The notes under the pieces were generated by a model. The model did no database searches. It had not been told where the DNA came from and saw only the letters and a list, made by a program, of their open reading frames with translations. Shown here in pieces: positions 25,107-34,914 of a DNA stretch of 64,000 nucleotides. The stretch comes from Streptomyces sp. NBC_01707 (GTDB taxonomy: Bacteria > Actinomycetota > Actinomycetes > Streptomycetales > Streptomycetaceae), in NCBI RefSeq assembly GCF_041438805.1, contig NZ_CP109190.1, positions 9,114,001-9,178,000 on the forward strand, in the 5' to 3' direction. The position numbers and the translations under genes were made by a program. How positions within the stretch are numbered: position 1 is the first letter of the stretch; each line of letters starts with the position of its first letter.

Positions 25107-26303
25107 ATGAAGGACATCCTTGTCATCGGTGGGGGATTCGCCGGCGTATGGAGTGCGGCAGGGGCCGTGCGCGCCACGCGTGAGGCAGGCGAGGAGGTGC
25201 GGGTGACCCTGATCAGTGGTGGTGACGATCTGGTCGTGCGCCCCCGTCTCTACGAAGAGGAGCCGGAGAGCAAGCGGGTTCCTCTGGACCGCGTTCTCGG
25301 GCCCATCGGAGTGCGCCGGGTCACAGCGACGGTGACCGGTATCGACACCGGTGCCCGGACGGTTCGGGCCGTCGGGCGAGCAGGCGAGGACCTGACCCTG
25401 TCGTACGACAAGCTCGTGCTGGCCGCCGGCAGTCGGCTGGTGCGCCCTGACTTCCCGGGCGCGCGGAACGTCTTCGACGTCGACACCCTGTCCACGGCGG
25501 CTGCGTTCGATCATCACCTGCGGCGGCTGCCGCAGCGGGCACCGTACCCGGGCCGGTACACGGCCGTCGTGGTGGGCGCCGGCTTCACCGGCCTGGAAGT
25601 GGCGACCGGCCTGGGCGACCGGCTGCGGGCGATCGCCGACGCACACGGCGCGGGCGAGGAGGTGCGGGTCGTTCTGGTCGACCGCGCTGACGTCCTCGGA
25701 CCGGAGCTCGGCCCTGGACCCCGCCCGCAGATCGACGGAGCGGTCGACGAGCTGAAGATCGAGCGACGCCTGGGACGCACTGTGGCGTCGGCCACCGCCG
25801 AGGACGTCACCCTCTCGGACGGTGAGGTGATCCCCACGGCGACCGTCGTCTGGACGGCCGGCATGGTCGCCAGTTCTCTGACGGCACAGATTCCGGGGGA
25901 CCGCGACCGTCTGGGACGGCTGAGCGTGGACGCCTACCTGCGGGTGACGGGAGTCCCTGACGTCTACGCCGCCGGCGACACCGCCTCCGCTCTCGCGGAG
26001 GAAGGGCATTACACGACGCAGAGCTGCCAGCACGCCCAGCCGATGGGGAAGTTCGCCGGACACAACGTGGCCGCCGACCTCCTGGGCACGGACCCGCTGC
26101 CTTTCACTCCCGATCCCTACGGTGTGTGCCTGGATCTCGGGCCGGCCGGCGCCGTGGTCACGCAGGGCTGGGACCGCACGGTCCAGATGACCGGCGAGGG
26201 CGCCAAGTCCCTCAAGCGGGACATCAATACGCTGTGGATCTACCCCCCGGTCGATGACGCCGAGCAGATCCTCGCCCAGGCAGGCCGCTTCTCCAACCTC
26301 TGA
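25107..26303 (+). CDS. NAD(P)/FAD-dependent oxidoreductase, NDH-2-like
   Basis: A 398-residue flavoprotein of the type II NADH dehydrogenase/pyridine nucleotide-disulphide family. The FAD loop ILVIGGGFAGVWSA is at the N-terminus, the NAD loop VVVGAGFTGLEVATGLG at about residues 153-169, and the second FAD motif DVYAAGDTAS near 290. HAQPMGKFAGHNVAADLLG is typical of the NDH-2 group. No C-terminal membrane anchor is seen. GGGAGAA precedes ATG 25107. It lies upstream of an ECF41 sigma gene; ECF41 systems are often paired with such oxidoreductases or carboxymuconolactone decarboxylases, so a functional link is plausible despite the 690-bp gap. Confidence 0.88.
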   Translation: MKDILVIGGGFAGVWSAAGAVRATREAGEEVRVTLISGGDDLVVRPRLYEEEPESKRVPLDRVLGPIGVRRVTATVTGIDTGARTVRAVGRAGEDLTLSYDKLVLAAGSRLVRPDFPGARNVFDVDTLSTAAAFDHHLRRLPQRAPYPGRYTAVVVGAGFTGLEVATGLGDRLRAIADAHGAGEEVRVVLVDRADVLGPELGPGPRPQIDGAVDELKIERRLGRTVASATAEDVTLSDGEVIPTATVVWTAGMVASSLTAQIPGDRDRLGRLSVDAYLRVTGVPDVYAAGDTASALAEEGHYTTQSCQHAQPMGKFAGHNVAADLLGTDPLPFTPDPYGVCLDLGPAGAVVTQGWDRTVQMTGEGAKSLKRDINTLWIYPPVDDAEQILAQAGRFSNL

Positions 26304-26377
26304 CAGCGCGGGCGGCCGCGCATCACGCGCGCCGGTCCTGAAGGATCACGGCCGGCCGCGCTGACGAACGCCGTCGC

Positions 26378-26418
26378 GGACAGGCATCGCTCTTGCTCGG
26401 TGAGCGCGATGCCTGTCC
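26378..26418. terminator. 13-bp-arm hairpin after the NDH-2-like gene
   Basis: GGACAGGCATCGC and GCGATGCCTGTCC pair perfectly around a 15-base loop, 75 bp after the stop. Confidence 0.75.
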
Positions 26419-26995
26419 CGCGGTGGGCGCCGGTCCCGCGAGTGCCCGTTCCCGCCGTACGTCCGCGGGACGTCCGAGGCGTCGGCCAGGACCGACGACC
26501 GGTGAGGGTTCCTCCCCGACTCATGTCGGCCGTTCGGGTTCTGTGTCGTCGGCTTCGACAGATCGGGTCACACATCAGTGGAGTACGCGGTCATAGCTAT
26601 GAGGAGCACGTTCTCGCAATGGCCGAGGAGCACACATGTACACGTCCGAACGACGGATCGCCGGGTCCGTCCTCGTCGCCGGTGGGGAGGGTCCGGCCTG
26701 CGCGACGCCGTCGAGCTCGCCGGAGGCAGGGGCGACGTCCTCGCGGGTGGGCAGGCGACCGAAGACGGACGGATTCGGTCCGGTCAGAGGATCACGGGAC
26801 CGGGGTCGACGGCCTGTACGCGATCGGCGTGGAGCGGCCTGCACCCTTGACCCTGCGAACCGCAGGTCATTCCGGTGCGGTCCGGTCCCGGGCCGGTGGA
26901 AGTGCCGGCCGCACCACCGGCCCCGACGACATGCGGCCTCCATGCGTGAGGTCTCGACCGCCGGTAATCCCGTCGAGTAGCAAGGGTCACGAACC
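26419..26995. other. Gene-free stretch upstream of ECF41 sigma gene
   Basis: About 580 bp with no credible complete gene. A plus-strand patch near 26800 reads GVDGLYAIGVERPAP, which looks protein-like and could be the tail of a decayed oxidoreductase, but no flanking homology was found. It should contain the sigma gene promoter. Confidence 0.3.
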
Positions 26996-27892
26996 ATGTC
27001 GTCGAAGAACGATCCAGCGGAAGACGTCGAGAGCCTTCAGGAGGCCGAGGCGGTGTTCCGCGATGTCCGCGGTCGCATGTTCGGGATCGCCTACCGAATG
27101 CTGGGCAGCGTGAGCGAGGCGGAAGACATCCTCCAGGAGGTCTGGATCCGCTGGCAGACCTACGACCGGTCCAAGGTGCAGAACGCGCCGGCGTTCCTCG
27201 CGACGACCACCACGAGGCTTGCGATCAACGTCCTGCAATCCGCGAGGGTCCGTCGTGAGACCTATGTCGGCCCGTGGCTGCCGGAGCCGGTCGACACCAG
27301 CAGTGACCCGGCGCTGGGCGCCGAGCGCGGCGAGGCTCTGGAGGTCGCGGTGCTGATGCTGCTGGAGAAGCTCACGCCTACGGAGCGGGCGGCATACGTT
27401 CTGCGGCAGGCGTTCGACTACCCGTACGAGCAGATCGCGGAGATCATCGGTCAGACGAACGCGAACGTACGCCAGTTGGTGAGCCGGGCGCGGAAGCATC
27501 TGGCCGCGGAGAAACGTGCGAGTGTCGCGGCCGACGAGCACCAGCGGTTTCTGACGGCGTTCGTGGCGGCGGCGCAGACAGGGAACGTGGCCGCATTGGA
27601 GGAGCTGTTCGCACAGGACGTCGTCTCGTATGCCGACGGCGGAGGGGCCGTTCGGGCGTCGAAGTTTCCCGTCGTGGGCATTCACCGTGTGGCGAAGTAC
27701 ATCCACGCTTTCGCCGACACCTTCTGGTCGGGTGCGACGGTGGAGCAGGTCGAGACCAACGGCCGGGCCTCGGTGCGTCTGTACCGTGACGGGGACGTCT
27801 TCGCCGTGGTCACAGTGGGTGTGAGCGCAGACGGCATCGACCGGGTGCTGTGGATGATGAACCCGTCGAAACTCTCCGCCGTGGCCACCTGA
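26996..27892 (+). CDS. sigJ: ECF41-group RNA polymerase sigma factor (SigJ-type)
   Basis: A 298-residue sigma factor. Region 2 covers about residues 18-85 (GIAYRMLGSVSEAEDILQEVWIRW), region 4 about 115-165 (LTPTERAAYVLR, then QIAEIIGQTNANVRQLVSRAR), and a C-terminal SnoaL-like domain about 180-295 with the ECF41 hallmarks WLPEPV before it, YADGGG and NPSKL. In this group the C-terminal domain controls sigma activity in place of an anti-sigma factor. It is followed 190 bp later by a truncated paralogue. Confidence 0.92.
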   Translation: MSSKNDPAEDVESLQEAEAVFRDVRGRMFGIAYRMLGSVSEAEDILQEVWIRWQTYDRSKVQNAPAFLATTTTRLAINVLQSARVRRETYVGPWLPEPVDTSSDPALGAERGEALEVAVLMLLEKLTPTERAAYVLRQAFDYPYEQIAEIIGQTNANVRQLVSRARKHLAAEKRASVAADEHQRFLTAFVAAAQTGNVAALEELFAQDVVSYADGGGAVRASKFPVVGIHRVAKYIHAFADTFWSGATVEQVETNGRASVRLYRDGDVFAVVTVGVSADGIDRVLWMMNPSKLSAVAT

Positions 27893-28085
27893 GCCTTCCG
27901 CCCCGCCCCCTCCCACCGGGCGCGGGGGATCGGCTGTCCCGGCGGGAGCGACAGAGGGCGCATCGCGGCCACGCAGCGGCCGTGCGGCGCCCTGTCCCGG
28001 GCTTGTGCGAGTCCGTGTCCGCTCCGGCACCCGACGCGAGCCCGGTGGCCGCCGTCCGACGCACCAGCAGAAAGGACCATCCCCC

Positions 28086-28868
28086 ATGGATGAGAACCAC
28101 GACGAGGACCTGTCCATCGCTGAAGTCAGCGAGATACCGCAGGTGGGGCGGACACACGTCGCTGCACGCATATGCCTCGACATCCTCGACTCCGCCCGGC
28201 ACCGGCGGAAGCTGTACGTGGGTGAGTGGCTGCCTGAGCCGGTGCCGGACGGGACGACCACCGTGTCTTCGACGCCGGTGAGGGCGCTGGACCGGATCAC
28301 CCTCGACGAGTCCGGGAAAACGGCGCTGACGGTCGTGCCCGCATCCCTGACGCCTGCGGCCCGGGTCGCGTTCGTCCTGCGCGACATGGTCGCCCTGTCG
28401 TTCGGAGGGATTGCCGCCATCGTCGGCCGTACCTCGCAGATGTGCGGGAGACTCGCGTTCGCCGCCTGTCGGCAGTTGCGCGACCGGCATCGACGGGAGA
28501 GTGCGTCCGATGTGCACACCCGCATCGTCACGGCCTTCTGGGCCGCCTGCGACACCGGCGACCTGCCCGCTCTCGTCTCACTGCTCGACCCGGACGCCAC
28601 CACGCTCAGCGATGGTGGCGGCAAGGCACGCGCTGCCCTGAAGCCGATCCACGGCGCGGACCGCACGGCCCGTTTCATGCTTGCCGCGCTGTTGCAGTAC
28701 CCCAAGCTCCGAGCGACCCTGCAATCCGTGAACGGCAAGGCCGGTCTGGTCCTCCGTCATGACACCACCGTGTCCGGTGTCGTCAGTTTCCACGTCCAGG
28801 ACGAGAAGATCACAGACGTGTGGCTGGTACTCAACCCCGACAAGCTCCGCAGCTGGAACCGCAGCTGA
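28086..28868 (+). CDS. ECF41-like protein lacking sigma region 2
   Basis: A 260-residue paralogue of the upstream sigma factor. It keeps the linker YVGEWLPEPVP, a region-4-like stretch (LTPAARVAFVLRDMVALSF, then IAAIVGRTSQMCGRLAF) and the SnoaL domain with LSDGGG and LNPDKL. The first about 40 residues replace the whole of region 2, which binds core polymerase and the -10 element; only the last helix corresponding to the end of region 2 is left. It is therefore unlikely to act as a sigma factor and may bind -35 DNA or the intact paralogue. The reading frame is clean, so it seems maintained. ATG 28086 begins the conserved part. Confidence 0.82.
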   Translation: MDENHDEDLSIAEVSEIPQVGRTHVAARICLDILDSARHRRKLYVGEWLPEPVPDGTTTVSSTPVRALDRITLDESGKTALTVVPASLTPAARVAFVLRDMVALSFGGIAAIVGRTSQMCGRLAFAACRQLRDRHRRESASDVHTRIVTAFWAACDTGDLPALVSLLDPDATTLSDGGGKARAALKPIHGADRTARFMLAALLQYPKLRATLQSVNGKAGLVLRHDTTVSGVVSFHVQDEKITDVWLVLNPDKLRSWNRS

Positions 28869-28893
28869 CCACTGCGTCCCCCGGCCGCCGGCA

Positions 28894-28916
28894 AGTCCGG
28901 GCGTTCTGCCCGGACT
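28894..28916. terminator. Hairpin after the ECF41-like gene
   Basis: AGTCCGGGC and GCCCGGACT flank a five-base loop 25 bp after the stop; the gene on the other side is convergent. Confidence 0.7.
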
Positions 28917-29034
28917 CCGGCCACCGCAACATGGTGCCGTTCGCCCGAGGGGGCCACGCGTCGCAGCTTCCTCCGACAGTTTCCCGCGGCCCCACGGGCC
29001 CGGCGTGATGTGGCCAGGACGTGCTCATGTTCCG

Positions 29035-30168
29035 CTACGGGTGCAGCACGACCTTCGTGTAGCCCTCGATCCGCTTGTCGAACTTGTCGTACGCCGACGA
29101 CGCCTGATCCAGAGGCAGTTCATGGGACACGACGAAGCTCGGTGTCGCCCGGCCTTCGATGATCATGTCGCGCAGGTACCGGTTGTAGCGCTTCACGTTG
29201 CACTGCCCAGTACCGATCCGCAGGCCCTTCTCGAAGAGCTTGCCGATCGAGACGAGAAGCATGCCGTGCTTGGCCTGCTCGTTGGGGCCTCCGGGGTCGG
29301 TCGGGACGTAGAGCCCGGGCACGCCGAGCGCTCCGGTGGCCCGGACCGTGTCGACGAGTGAGTTCAGGACGGTCGCCGGTTCCTCGCGGTCCGCGCCCTG
29401 AGCCGTCGCCTGGTAGCCGACGGCGTCCACGCCCTTGTCCGTGCCGACGCCCTCGGTCTGCTCCCTGATCTGCTCCACGGGATCGCCCTCGGCGAAGTTG
29501 ATCGGAACCGCACCGATCTCCCGGGCCTTCTCCAGCCGCTCAGGGACCCGGTCCACGACGAACACCTTCTTCGCGCCGCGTAGCAGGGCCGAGTACGCGG
29601 CCATGAGCCCGACCGGCCCGCCGCCGTACACGGCGACGCTCTCGCCCGGGCGGACATCGGCGAGTTCACAGCCGTGGTACCCGGTGGGGAAGATGTCGGC
29701 AAGCAGCATGAAGTCGGTCTCATGCTCGTCTCCCGGCGGCAGCTTCAGACAGTTGAAGTCGGCGTAGGGAACGCGCAGGTATTCTGCCTGGCCGCCAGGC
29801 CAGGGCCCCATGGCGACATAGCCGTAAGCGCCGCCCGCGAAGCCGGGATTGACGGTCTGACAGTATCCGGTGAATCCCTCCACGCAATTGACGCAGAATC
29901 CGCAGGCGACATTGAAGGGCATGACCACGCGGTCGCCTTCTTTGAGCGAGGTGATCCCCTGGCCGATTTCCTCGATGAGTCCCATGTTCTCGTGGCCGAA
30001 GACGATGCCGGGCTCAGCTGCGGTACGACCCTCGTACATGTGCAGGTCAGAGCCACAGATCGCGGTCGAGGTGATCCGTACGATCACATCGTTCGGGTGC
30101 TGAATCCTGGGCTTTTCAACGTTTTCGACCGCCACGGTGAACGGTCCCTTGTACACAACGGCTTTCAC
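29035..30168 (-). CDS. fdhA: Glutathione-independent formaldehyde dehydrogenase (zinc alcohol dehydrogenase family)
   Basis: A 377-residue medium-chain dehydrogenase. The catalytic zinc ligands are Cys38 (TAICGSDLHMYEG) and the His-Glu of GHENMG (about 59-60); the structural zinc site is CGFCVNCVEGFTGYC at about 88-102. The NAD loop GGGPVGLMAA is at about residue 175. The long insert and the PGLYVPTDPGGPNE segment mark the dismutating formaldehyde dehydrogenase subgroup (Pseudomonas putida FdhA type), which oxidises formaldehyde without glutathione. GTG 30168 follows GAGGTG by six bases. It is monocistronic. Confidence 0.9.
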   Translation of the reverse strand: MKAVVYKGPFTVAVENVEKPRIQHPNDVIVRITSTAICGSDLHMYEGRTAAEPGIVFGHENMGLIEEIGQGITSLKEGDRVVMPFNVACGFCVNCVEGFTGYCQTVNPGFAGGAYGYVAMGPWPGGQAEYLRVPYADFNCLKLPPGDEHETDFMLLADIFPTGYHGCELADVRPGESVAVYGGGPVGLMAAYSALLRGAKKVFVVDRVPERLEKAREIGAVPINFAEGDPVEQIREQTEGVGTDKGVDAVGYQATAQGADREEPATVLNSLVDTVRATGALGVPGLYVPTDPGGPNEQAKHGMLLVSIGKLFEKGLRIGTGQCNVKRYNRYLRDMIIEGRATPSFVVSHELPLDQASSAYDKFDKRIEGYTKVVLHP

Positions 30169-30338
30169 GCCTGCCACCTCCGCTCGGCGATGCACGCATG
30201 CTTCCCACCCAGGCCCCGCGATTTTCCGCGTGACCCATCTCTCATGATTCTCCGGCCTGCGCCAACAGACAACCCGGTAATCTCGGGAGAAATGCCCACC
30301 CAGGTGTCGCACCGAGATATGGAAAAGGAGGGCGAGGA

Positions 30339-30530
30339 GTGGCAGCACAACGGCTCGGGACCCTGCTCGTCCCAGTACCTGGCCTGTCCGGTACCATGTA
30401 CCCGCCCGGAACGACGGTGACTGTCCGTGGTCGCGGCGCGACTGTGGATGCCTTCGTCAACGGCGACTGGCTACCGCTGTCGTGGTGGGAGTTCTCCGAC
30501 GGCCTCCGCGAGGACATCGCCGACCGCTGA
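30339..30530 (+). CDS. Small hypothetical protein (63 aa)
   Basis: A GTG start at 30339 lies six bases after a near-perfect AAGGAGG site, which is why this short frame is called a gene. The product is a soluble, Gly/Val/Trp-rich protein with VRGRGATVDAFVNGDWLPLS in the middle and a SWWEF motif near the end. It resembles no family I can name. Confidence 0.65.
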   Translation: MAAQRLGTLLVPVPGLSGTMYPPGTTVTVRGRGATVDAFVNGDWLPLSWWEFSDGLREDIADR

Positions 30531-30687
30531 CCCCGGCGGGCAGGACGCGTTCGGCGGCCTGTACGGGCTGATGGTTGTGCGAACCGATGAACCGCGGATC
30601 CTCGATGATGTGCCGCGTGGCCAGGAGCGCGAATCGGTAACGGGGCTCGGCCGACGACGGCGCGGTGCGGGAACTCCGGCCGATTCC

Positions 30688-30693
30688 TAGGAT
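30688..30693 (+). promoter_or_regulatory. Possible -10 box of a leaderless GNAT transcript
   Basis: TAGGAT ends seven bases before the GTG at 30701, the spacing seen for leaderless streptomycete mRNAs. No clear -35 box was found. Confidence 0.4.
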
Positions 30694-30700
30694 GTCGCTC

Positions 30701-31276
30701 GTGAATACGACCATGACCAGCAGCGGGACCGCTGAACCCGCCATCCTCGGAGTGCCGGAGCTGACCTCCGATCCCGAACTGGGAGCCCGGCTGGTGGAGT
30801 CGGCCCACCGGATCCTGGCGGACCTGGTCCGTGGAGGTGCCGCGCTGGGTTGGGTCGAGCCCCCTTCGCGCGATGAGGTGGCAGAACTCCTCGGCCACGT
30901 CGTCACTGCCGTGCAGGCCGGGGACGGGGCTCTGCGCGCCGCCTACCTCGACCGCCGGCTCGTCGGGTTGGGGTACTGGCTGCGCTACGTGCGGCCGACT
31001 CACCGACCGCACGCCGATCTGGAGAAGATCGCGGTGGATGCTGCTGTCCAGGGTCGTGGCGTGGGTCGGGCGCTGACCTCTGCTTTGATCGCTGACGCCC
31101 GGCGGGCGGGTGTGGAGGTCCTCACCCTGGACGCCCGTGGCGACAACAGCGACGCCCTTCGCCTCTACCGGTCGCTGGGCTTCACCGAGTACGGCCGTCT
31201 TCCCGACTTCGTCGCCGTCGGTGAACGCCGGTACGACAAGGTCTTCTACATGCTGGACTTCCGCCGACAAGGGTGA
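30701..31276 (+). CDS. GNAT family N-acetyltransferase
   Basis: A 191-residue acetyltransferase. The acetyl-CoA loop reads VDAAVQGRGVGRALTSALI at about residues 113-131 and the C-terminal LYRSLGFTEYGRLPDF closes the fold. The acceptor is unknown. The GTG at 30701 is chosen from three nearby starts (ATG 30692, GTG 30701, ATG 30712) because of the upstream -10-like hexamer. It is convergent with grpE. Confidence 0.87.
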   Translation: MNTTMTSSGTAEPAILGVPELTSDPELGARLVESAHRILADLVRGGAALGWVEPPSRDEVAELLGHVVTAVQAGDGALRAAYLDRRLVGLGYWLRYVRPTHRPHADLEKIAVDAAVQGRGVGRALTSALIADARRAGVEVLTLDARGDNSDALRLYRSLGFTEYGRLPDFVAVGERRYDKVFYMLDFRRQG

Positions 31277-31381
31277 CACCACGAAGGCAGGGGAGACGAC
31301 GACATCGCGTTCCCGTACCTTCCCGCCGACGAGGCCCCGGACTGCCGCTCCAACCACTCGGGCACTGCGTCCATGCGGGGA

Positions 31382-31969
31382 CTAGGCGGCAGGGGCGGGT
31401 CCTGACACCGACACCTGAGCCGGGCGCAGGAGGCGGTCGCCCACCCGGTAGCCGTGGCGCAGCACCTCGGCGCACACGGCTTCCTGGCCCGTACCGGAGG
31501 CGCAGTAGTCGATTGCCTCATGCGTGTTCGGGTCGAAGCGTTCACCCGCCGCACCGACGGTGCGCAGCCCCAGGGCCGACAGCCGCTCCTCGAGTACGTC
31601 GAAGAGGACCTCCGCAGCGTCGTCGCCCTGCCTTCGAGCCGCCTCCACGACATCCAGGACCGGCAGCAGTCCGGTGAGTACATTGACCACCGCGATCTCG
31701 CGTACGGCCAGGCGGTCGCGGCGCACCCTCTTGCGGTAGTTGTCGTACTCGGCCTTCACCCGCTGCAGATCTTCGGTCAGATCCGCGATCTGCTCACGCA
31801 GCCGTGCGGAGTCGGCTCGATCGGAGTCCGGGCGCCCCTGACCGACGCCGTCCGGACCGGACACATCCTGGCGTCGGCGGGACTGGAGGATGACCGGGTC
31901 CGTCCTGCGCACGTCGCGCGTCACCACGGAGCGCTCACCCTCATGCCCGAGGTGCGGATCCTTGCTCAT
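31382..31969 (-). CDS. grpE: GrpE nucleotide exchange factor
   Basis: A 195-residue co-chaperone that drives ADP release from DnaK. A disordered charged N-terminus (about 1-55) is followed by a long coiled coil ([25 protein letters not shown]) and the C-terminal beta domain with [10 protein letters not shown] and [14 protein letters not shown]. Its ATG overlaps the dnaK stop by four bases, so the two are co-translated. It is most likely a second, accessory copy because dnaJ and hspR do not follow. Confidence 0.93.
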   Translation of the reverse strand: MSKDPHLGHEGERSVVTRDVRRTDPVILQSRRRQDVSGPDGVGQGRPDSDRADSARLREQIADLTEDLQRVKAEYDNYRKRVRRDRLAVREIAVVNVLTGLLPVLDVVEAARRQGDDAAEVLFDVLEERLSALGLRTVGAAGERFDPNTHEAIDYCASGTGQEAVCAEVLRHGYRVGDRLLRPAQVSVSGPAPAA

Positions 31970-33834
31970 CCGACGCCTCCCTTCTGCTCGTCATCGACGA
32001 TCTCCGCATCGATGACGTCCTCCTCGTCGGTGGCCGCGCCCCCAGCCGTGCTGCTGTCGGCCGTGCCGCCCTCACCGGCTTCGGTCTGCGTCTGCGCGTA
32101 GAGGGCGGTGCCGATCCGCTGTGCGGCCGTACTCGCCTTCTCGGTGGCGGTACGGATCTCGGCGGTGTCCTCACCCTCGAGCTTCTCCTTCAGCTCGGCG
32201 AGCGCGGTCTCCACCTCCGTCTTCACGTCACCGGGGATCTTGTCCGCGTTGTCCTGCAGCAGCTTCTCGGTCTGGTAGATCAGGGACTCCGCCTGGTTGC
32301 GGGTCTCGGCACCCTCGCGACGGCGGTGGTCCTCCTCCGCGTACTGCTCGGCCTCCTGCACCATGCGGTCGATGTCGTCCCTGGGCAGCGAGGAGCCACC
32401 GGTGACGGTCATCTTCTGCTCCTTGCCGGTGCCGAGGTCCTTGGCGGCGACGTGCATGATGCCGTTGGCGTCGATGTCGAACGTGACCTCGATCTGTGGG
32501 ACACCACGCGGGGCCGGCGGCAGACCGGTCAGCTCGAAAACGCCCAGTTTCTTGTTGTACGCCGCGATCTCGCGCTCGCCCTGGTAGACCTGGATCTGTA
32601 CCGACGGCTGGTTGTCGTCGGCCGTCGTGAAGATCTCGGACCGCTTGGTCGGGATCGTGGTGTTGCGCTCGATGAGCTTCGTCATGATGCCGCCCTTGGT
32701 CTCGATACCGAGGGACAGCGGTGTGACGTCGAGGAGCAGGACGTCCTTGACCTCACCCTTGAGGACACCGGCCTGGAGCGAGGCACCGATGGCGACGACC
32801 TCGTCCGGGTTCACACCCTTGTGCGGATCCTTGGAGGTCAGCTCCTTCACCAGCTCGGTCACTGCCGGCATCCGCGTCGAACCGCCCACCAGGATCACAT
32901 GGTCGATGTCCGACACCTTGATCCCGGCGTCCTTGACCGCGTTGTGGAACGGACCCTTGCAGCGCTCAAGGAGGTCCGCGGTGAGCTGCTCGAACTGCGC
33001 GCGCGTCAGCTTCTCGTCCAGGTGCAGCGGGCCCTCGGCGGACGCCGTGATGTACGGCAGGTTGATCGTCGTCTCGGTCGCGGACGACAGCTCGATCTTC
33101 GCCTTCTCCGCGGCCTCGCGCAGACGCTGCAGAGCCATCTTGTCCTTGGACAAGTCGATGCCGTAGCCGTTCTTGAACTGCTTCACCAGGTGGTCGACGA
33201 TCTGCTGGTCCCAGTCGTCACCGCCGAGGTGTGTGTCGCCATTGGTGGCCTTGACCTCCACCAGCCCCTCGCCGATCTCCAGCAGGGACACGTCGAAGGT
33301 GCCGCCACCGAGGTCGAACACGAGGATCGTCTGGTCGTTCTCCTTGTCCAGGCCGTAGGCCAGCGCGGCGGACGTCGGCTCGTTGATGATCCGCAGCACG
33401 TTCAGGCCCGCGATGTGGCCCGCCTCCTTGGTCGCGGTGCGCTGGGAGTCGTTGAAGTACGCCGGGACGGTGATCACCGCGTCGGTGACGTCCTCCCCGA
33501 GGTGTGCTTCGGCGTCCCGCTTCAGTTTCTGCAGCACGCGCGCGGAGATCTCCTGCGCCGTGTACCGCTTGCCATCGATGTCGCCGGACTCGGGGAAACG
33601 CCACTGGGCCTCTCCCATGTGCCGCTTGACCGACCGCGCGGTGCGCTCGACATTCGTCACCGCCTGCCGCTTGGCGATCTCGCCGACGAGCACCTCACCC
33701 GTCTTGGCGAACGCCACCACCGACGGAGTGGTCCGCGCGCCCTCGGTGTTCGCGATGACCGTCGGCTCGCCGGCCTCGAGCACAGACACCACGGAGTTCG
33801 TCGTTCCCAGGTCAACGCCCACAGCGCGTGCCAT
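31966..33834 (-). CDS. dnaK: Chaperone DnaK (Hsp70), accessory copy
   Basis: A 622-residue Hsp70. [20 protein letters not shown] opens the ATPase domain, the phosphate loops [15 protein letters not shown] and [12 protein letters not shown] follow, and the substrate domain (about 375-540) and helical lid with an acidic C-terminus ([13 protein letters not shown]) are complete. GGAGG precedes ATG 33834. The operon is dnaK-grpE without dnaJ or hspR, unlike the main streptomycete dnaK operon. A HAIR-like HspR site lies 50 bp upstream. Confidence 0.95.
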   Translation of the reverse strand: MARAVGVDLGTTNSVVSVLEAGEPTVIANTEGARTTPSVVAFAKTGEVLVGEIAKRQAVTNVERTARSVKRHMGEAQWRFPESGDIDGKRYTAQEISARVLQKLKRDAEAHLGEDVTDAVITVPAYFNDSQRTATKEAGHIAGLNVLRIINEPTSAALAYGLDKENDQTILVFDLGGGTFDVSLLEIGEGLVEVKATNGDTHLGGDDWDQQIVDHLVKQFKNGYGIDLSKDKMALQRLREAAEKAKIELSSATETTINLPYITASAEGPLHLDEKLTRAQFEQLTADLLERCKGPFHNAVKDAGIKVSDIDHVILVGGSTRMPAVTELVKELTSKDPHKGVNPDEVVAIGASLQAGVLKGEVKDVLLLDVTPLSLGIETKGGIMTKLIERNTTIPTKRSEIFTTADDNQPSVQIQVYQGEREIAAYNKKLGVFELTGLPPAPRGVPQIEVTFDIDANGIMHVAAKDLGTGKEQKMTVTGGSSLPRDDIDRMVQEAEQYAEEDHRRREGAETRNQAESLIYQTEKLLQDNADKIPGDVKTEVETALAELKEKLEGEDTAEIRTATEKASTAAQRIGTALYAQTQTEAGEGGTADSSTAGGAATDEEDVIDAEIVDDEQKGGVG

Positions 33835-33883
33835 CACTGCCTCCATTTCCCGGGCAATGCTTGATGCTCATTCATTGATAAAA

Positions 33884-33904
33884 CCTGAGTGCATCTGGGT
33901 CAAG
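33884..33904. promoter_or_regulatory. HAIR-like site (HspR operator candidate) upstream of dnaK
   Basis: CCTGAGT-GCATCTG-GGTCAAG matches the HAIR consensus CTTGAGT-N7-ACTCAAG at 11 of 14 defined positions with the exact 7-base spacer. It lies 50 bp upstream of the dnaK start. Confidence 0.55.
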
Positions 33905-34914
33905 TATCGTCCGCCTCCCTGGCCGGCCGCAGTGCGGCGTCCGGGCCGGCCGCCTGCTCGGGGCCACGCTCACGCTCACATCCCGGCGTCGCCCTTTGTG
34001 ATGTCTGAGCAACCTCTCGATCTGCTGGACGAGGAGGTCCACGCGGTCGGCAGGAGTGGCGGTTCCGTCCTCCATGTATGGGTGGGCGTGAGCGAGGGGC
34101 TCGATGAGCCGGGCGGCGTCGCCGAGGCCGATCGCACACGGGGAGGGGGACGCCCTGACGTCGGCCCCGCAGTTCGGCGGCGCGACCGGTGCGGAGTACC
34201 GGCGGCCACCGTGCTGCTACTCCCTGGGGCCATTGTCCCCGTTCGCCATGTCACCGGCCTGCTCTCCGACGCTTCGACCCTGCGTGCCCTGATGAGCACC
34301 GACCAGTTCCGAGCAGTGCCGACACCACCACCGGCCGGGGGCACCAGTTCCGCGTCACCGAGCACCCCGCGTCCGACCGGTGCGGGTGCCGGCAGAGTGC
34401 GATGGGTACGCCGCCTCGCCGACGATGTGGTCAATGCCCAGGACCGAAGTCCCCGCCGGGCTACAAAGGATGCGAACTGGGCCCGGTCGGCCCAACTGAC
34501 GCGAGAGGACATCCGGGGACGTGTCCGCGCCGGAGAGGTCTCCCGTTTCCTCTTCGGCAGGGGCGCTCCCGCGCAGACGTCCAGCAGCGTGACGACTGAG
34601 GTCGGTTCGATCGCGCAACGGGGCCTTGAGGCCGTGGCCGACGTCGGTCGCCCGGCCGGCCCTGTGGACAGCGGGATCGAAGCGGTCGGACATCTCCGGG
34701 GTGGTGCGGAAGTTCCGAAGTGGTCGGCGGCTGCAGAGGAGCCGTCGGGGCCCGACCACTATGGAACCGGCAACCGTCGGCTGCTTCGGAGTCGGCCTAC
34801 TGAGGAAATTCCCGACGGCCCGATGGAGACCGGACCGCGTCTTCGGCATCGCGCAGGGGCTCGGACGAGGCACCAGGTCCGACCGCCCTCGCAACACGAC
34901 AATGAGGAGAGGTC
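33905..34914. other. Gene-poor stretch with possible decayed coding sequence
   Basis: About 1 kb without a convincing gene. On the minus strand around 33990-34140 one frame reads IGLGDAARLIEPLAHAHPYM then DRVDLLVQQIERLLRHHKG, which is protein-like, but it has no start with a ribosome site and runs into Arg-rich sequence on both sides. It may be a fragment of a lost gene. Confidence 0.3.

Noticed and set aside
30560..30660. Minus-strand protein-like stretch ATRHIIEDPRFIGSHNHQPV
   Set aside because: Only about 30 codons look coding, there is no start, and the frame runs into the plus-strand GNAT gene; too weak to call.
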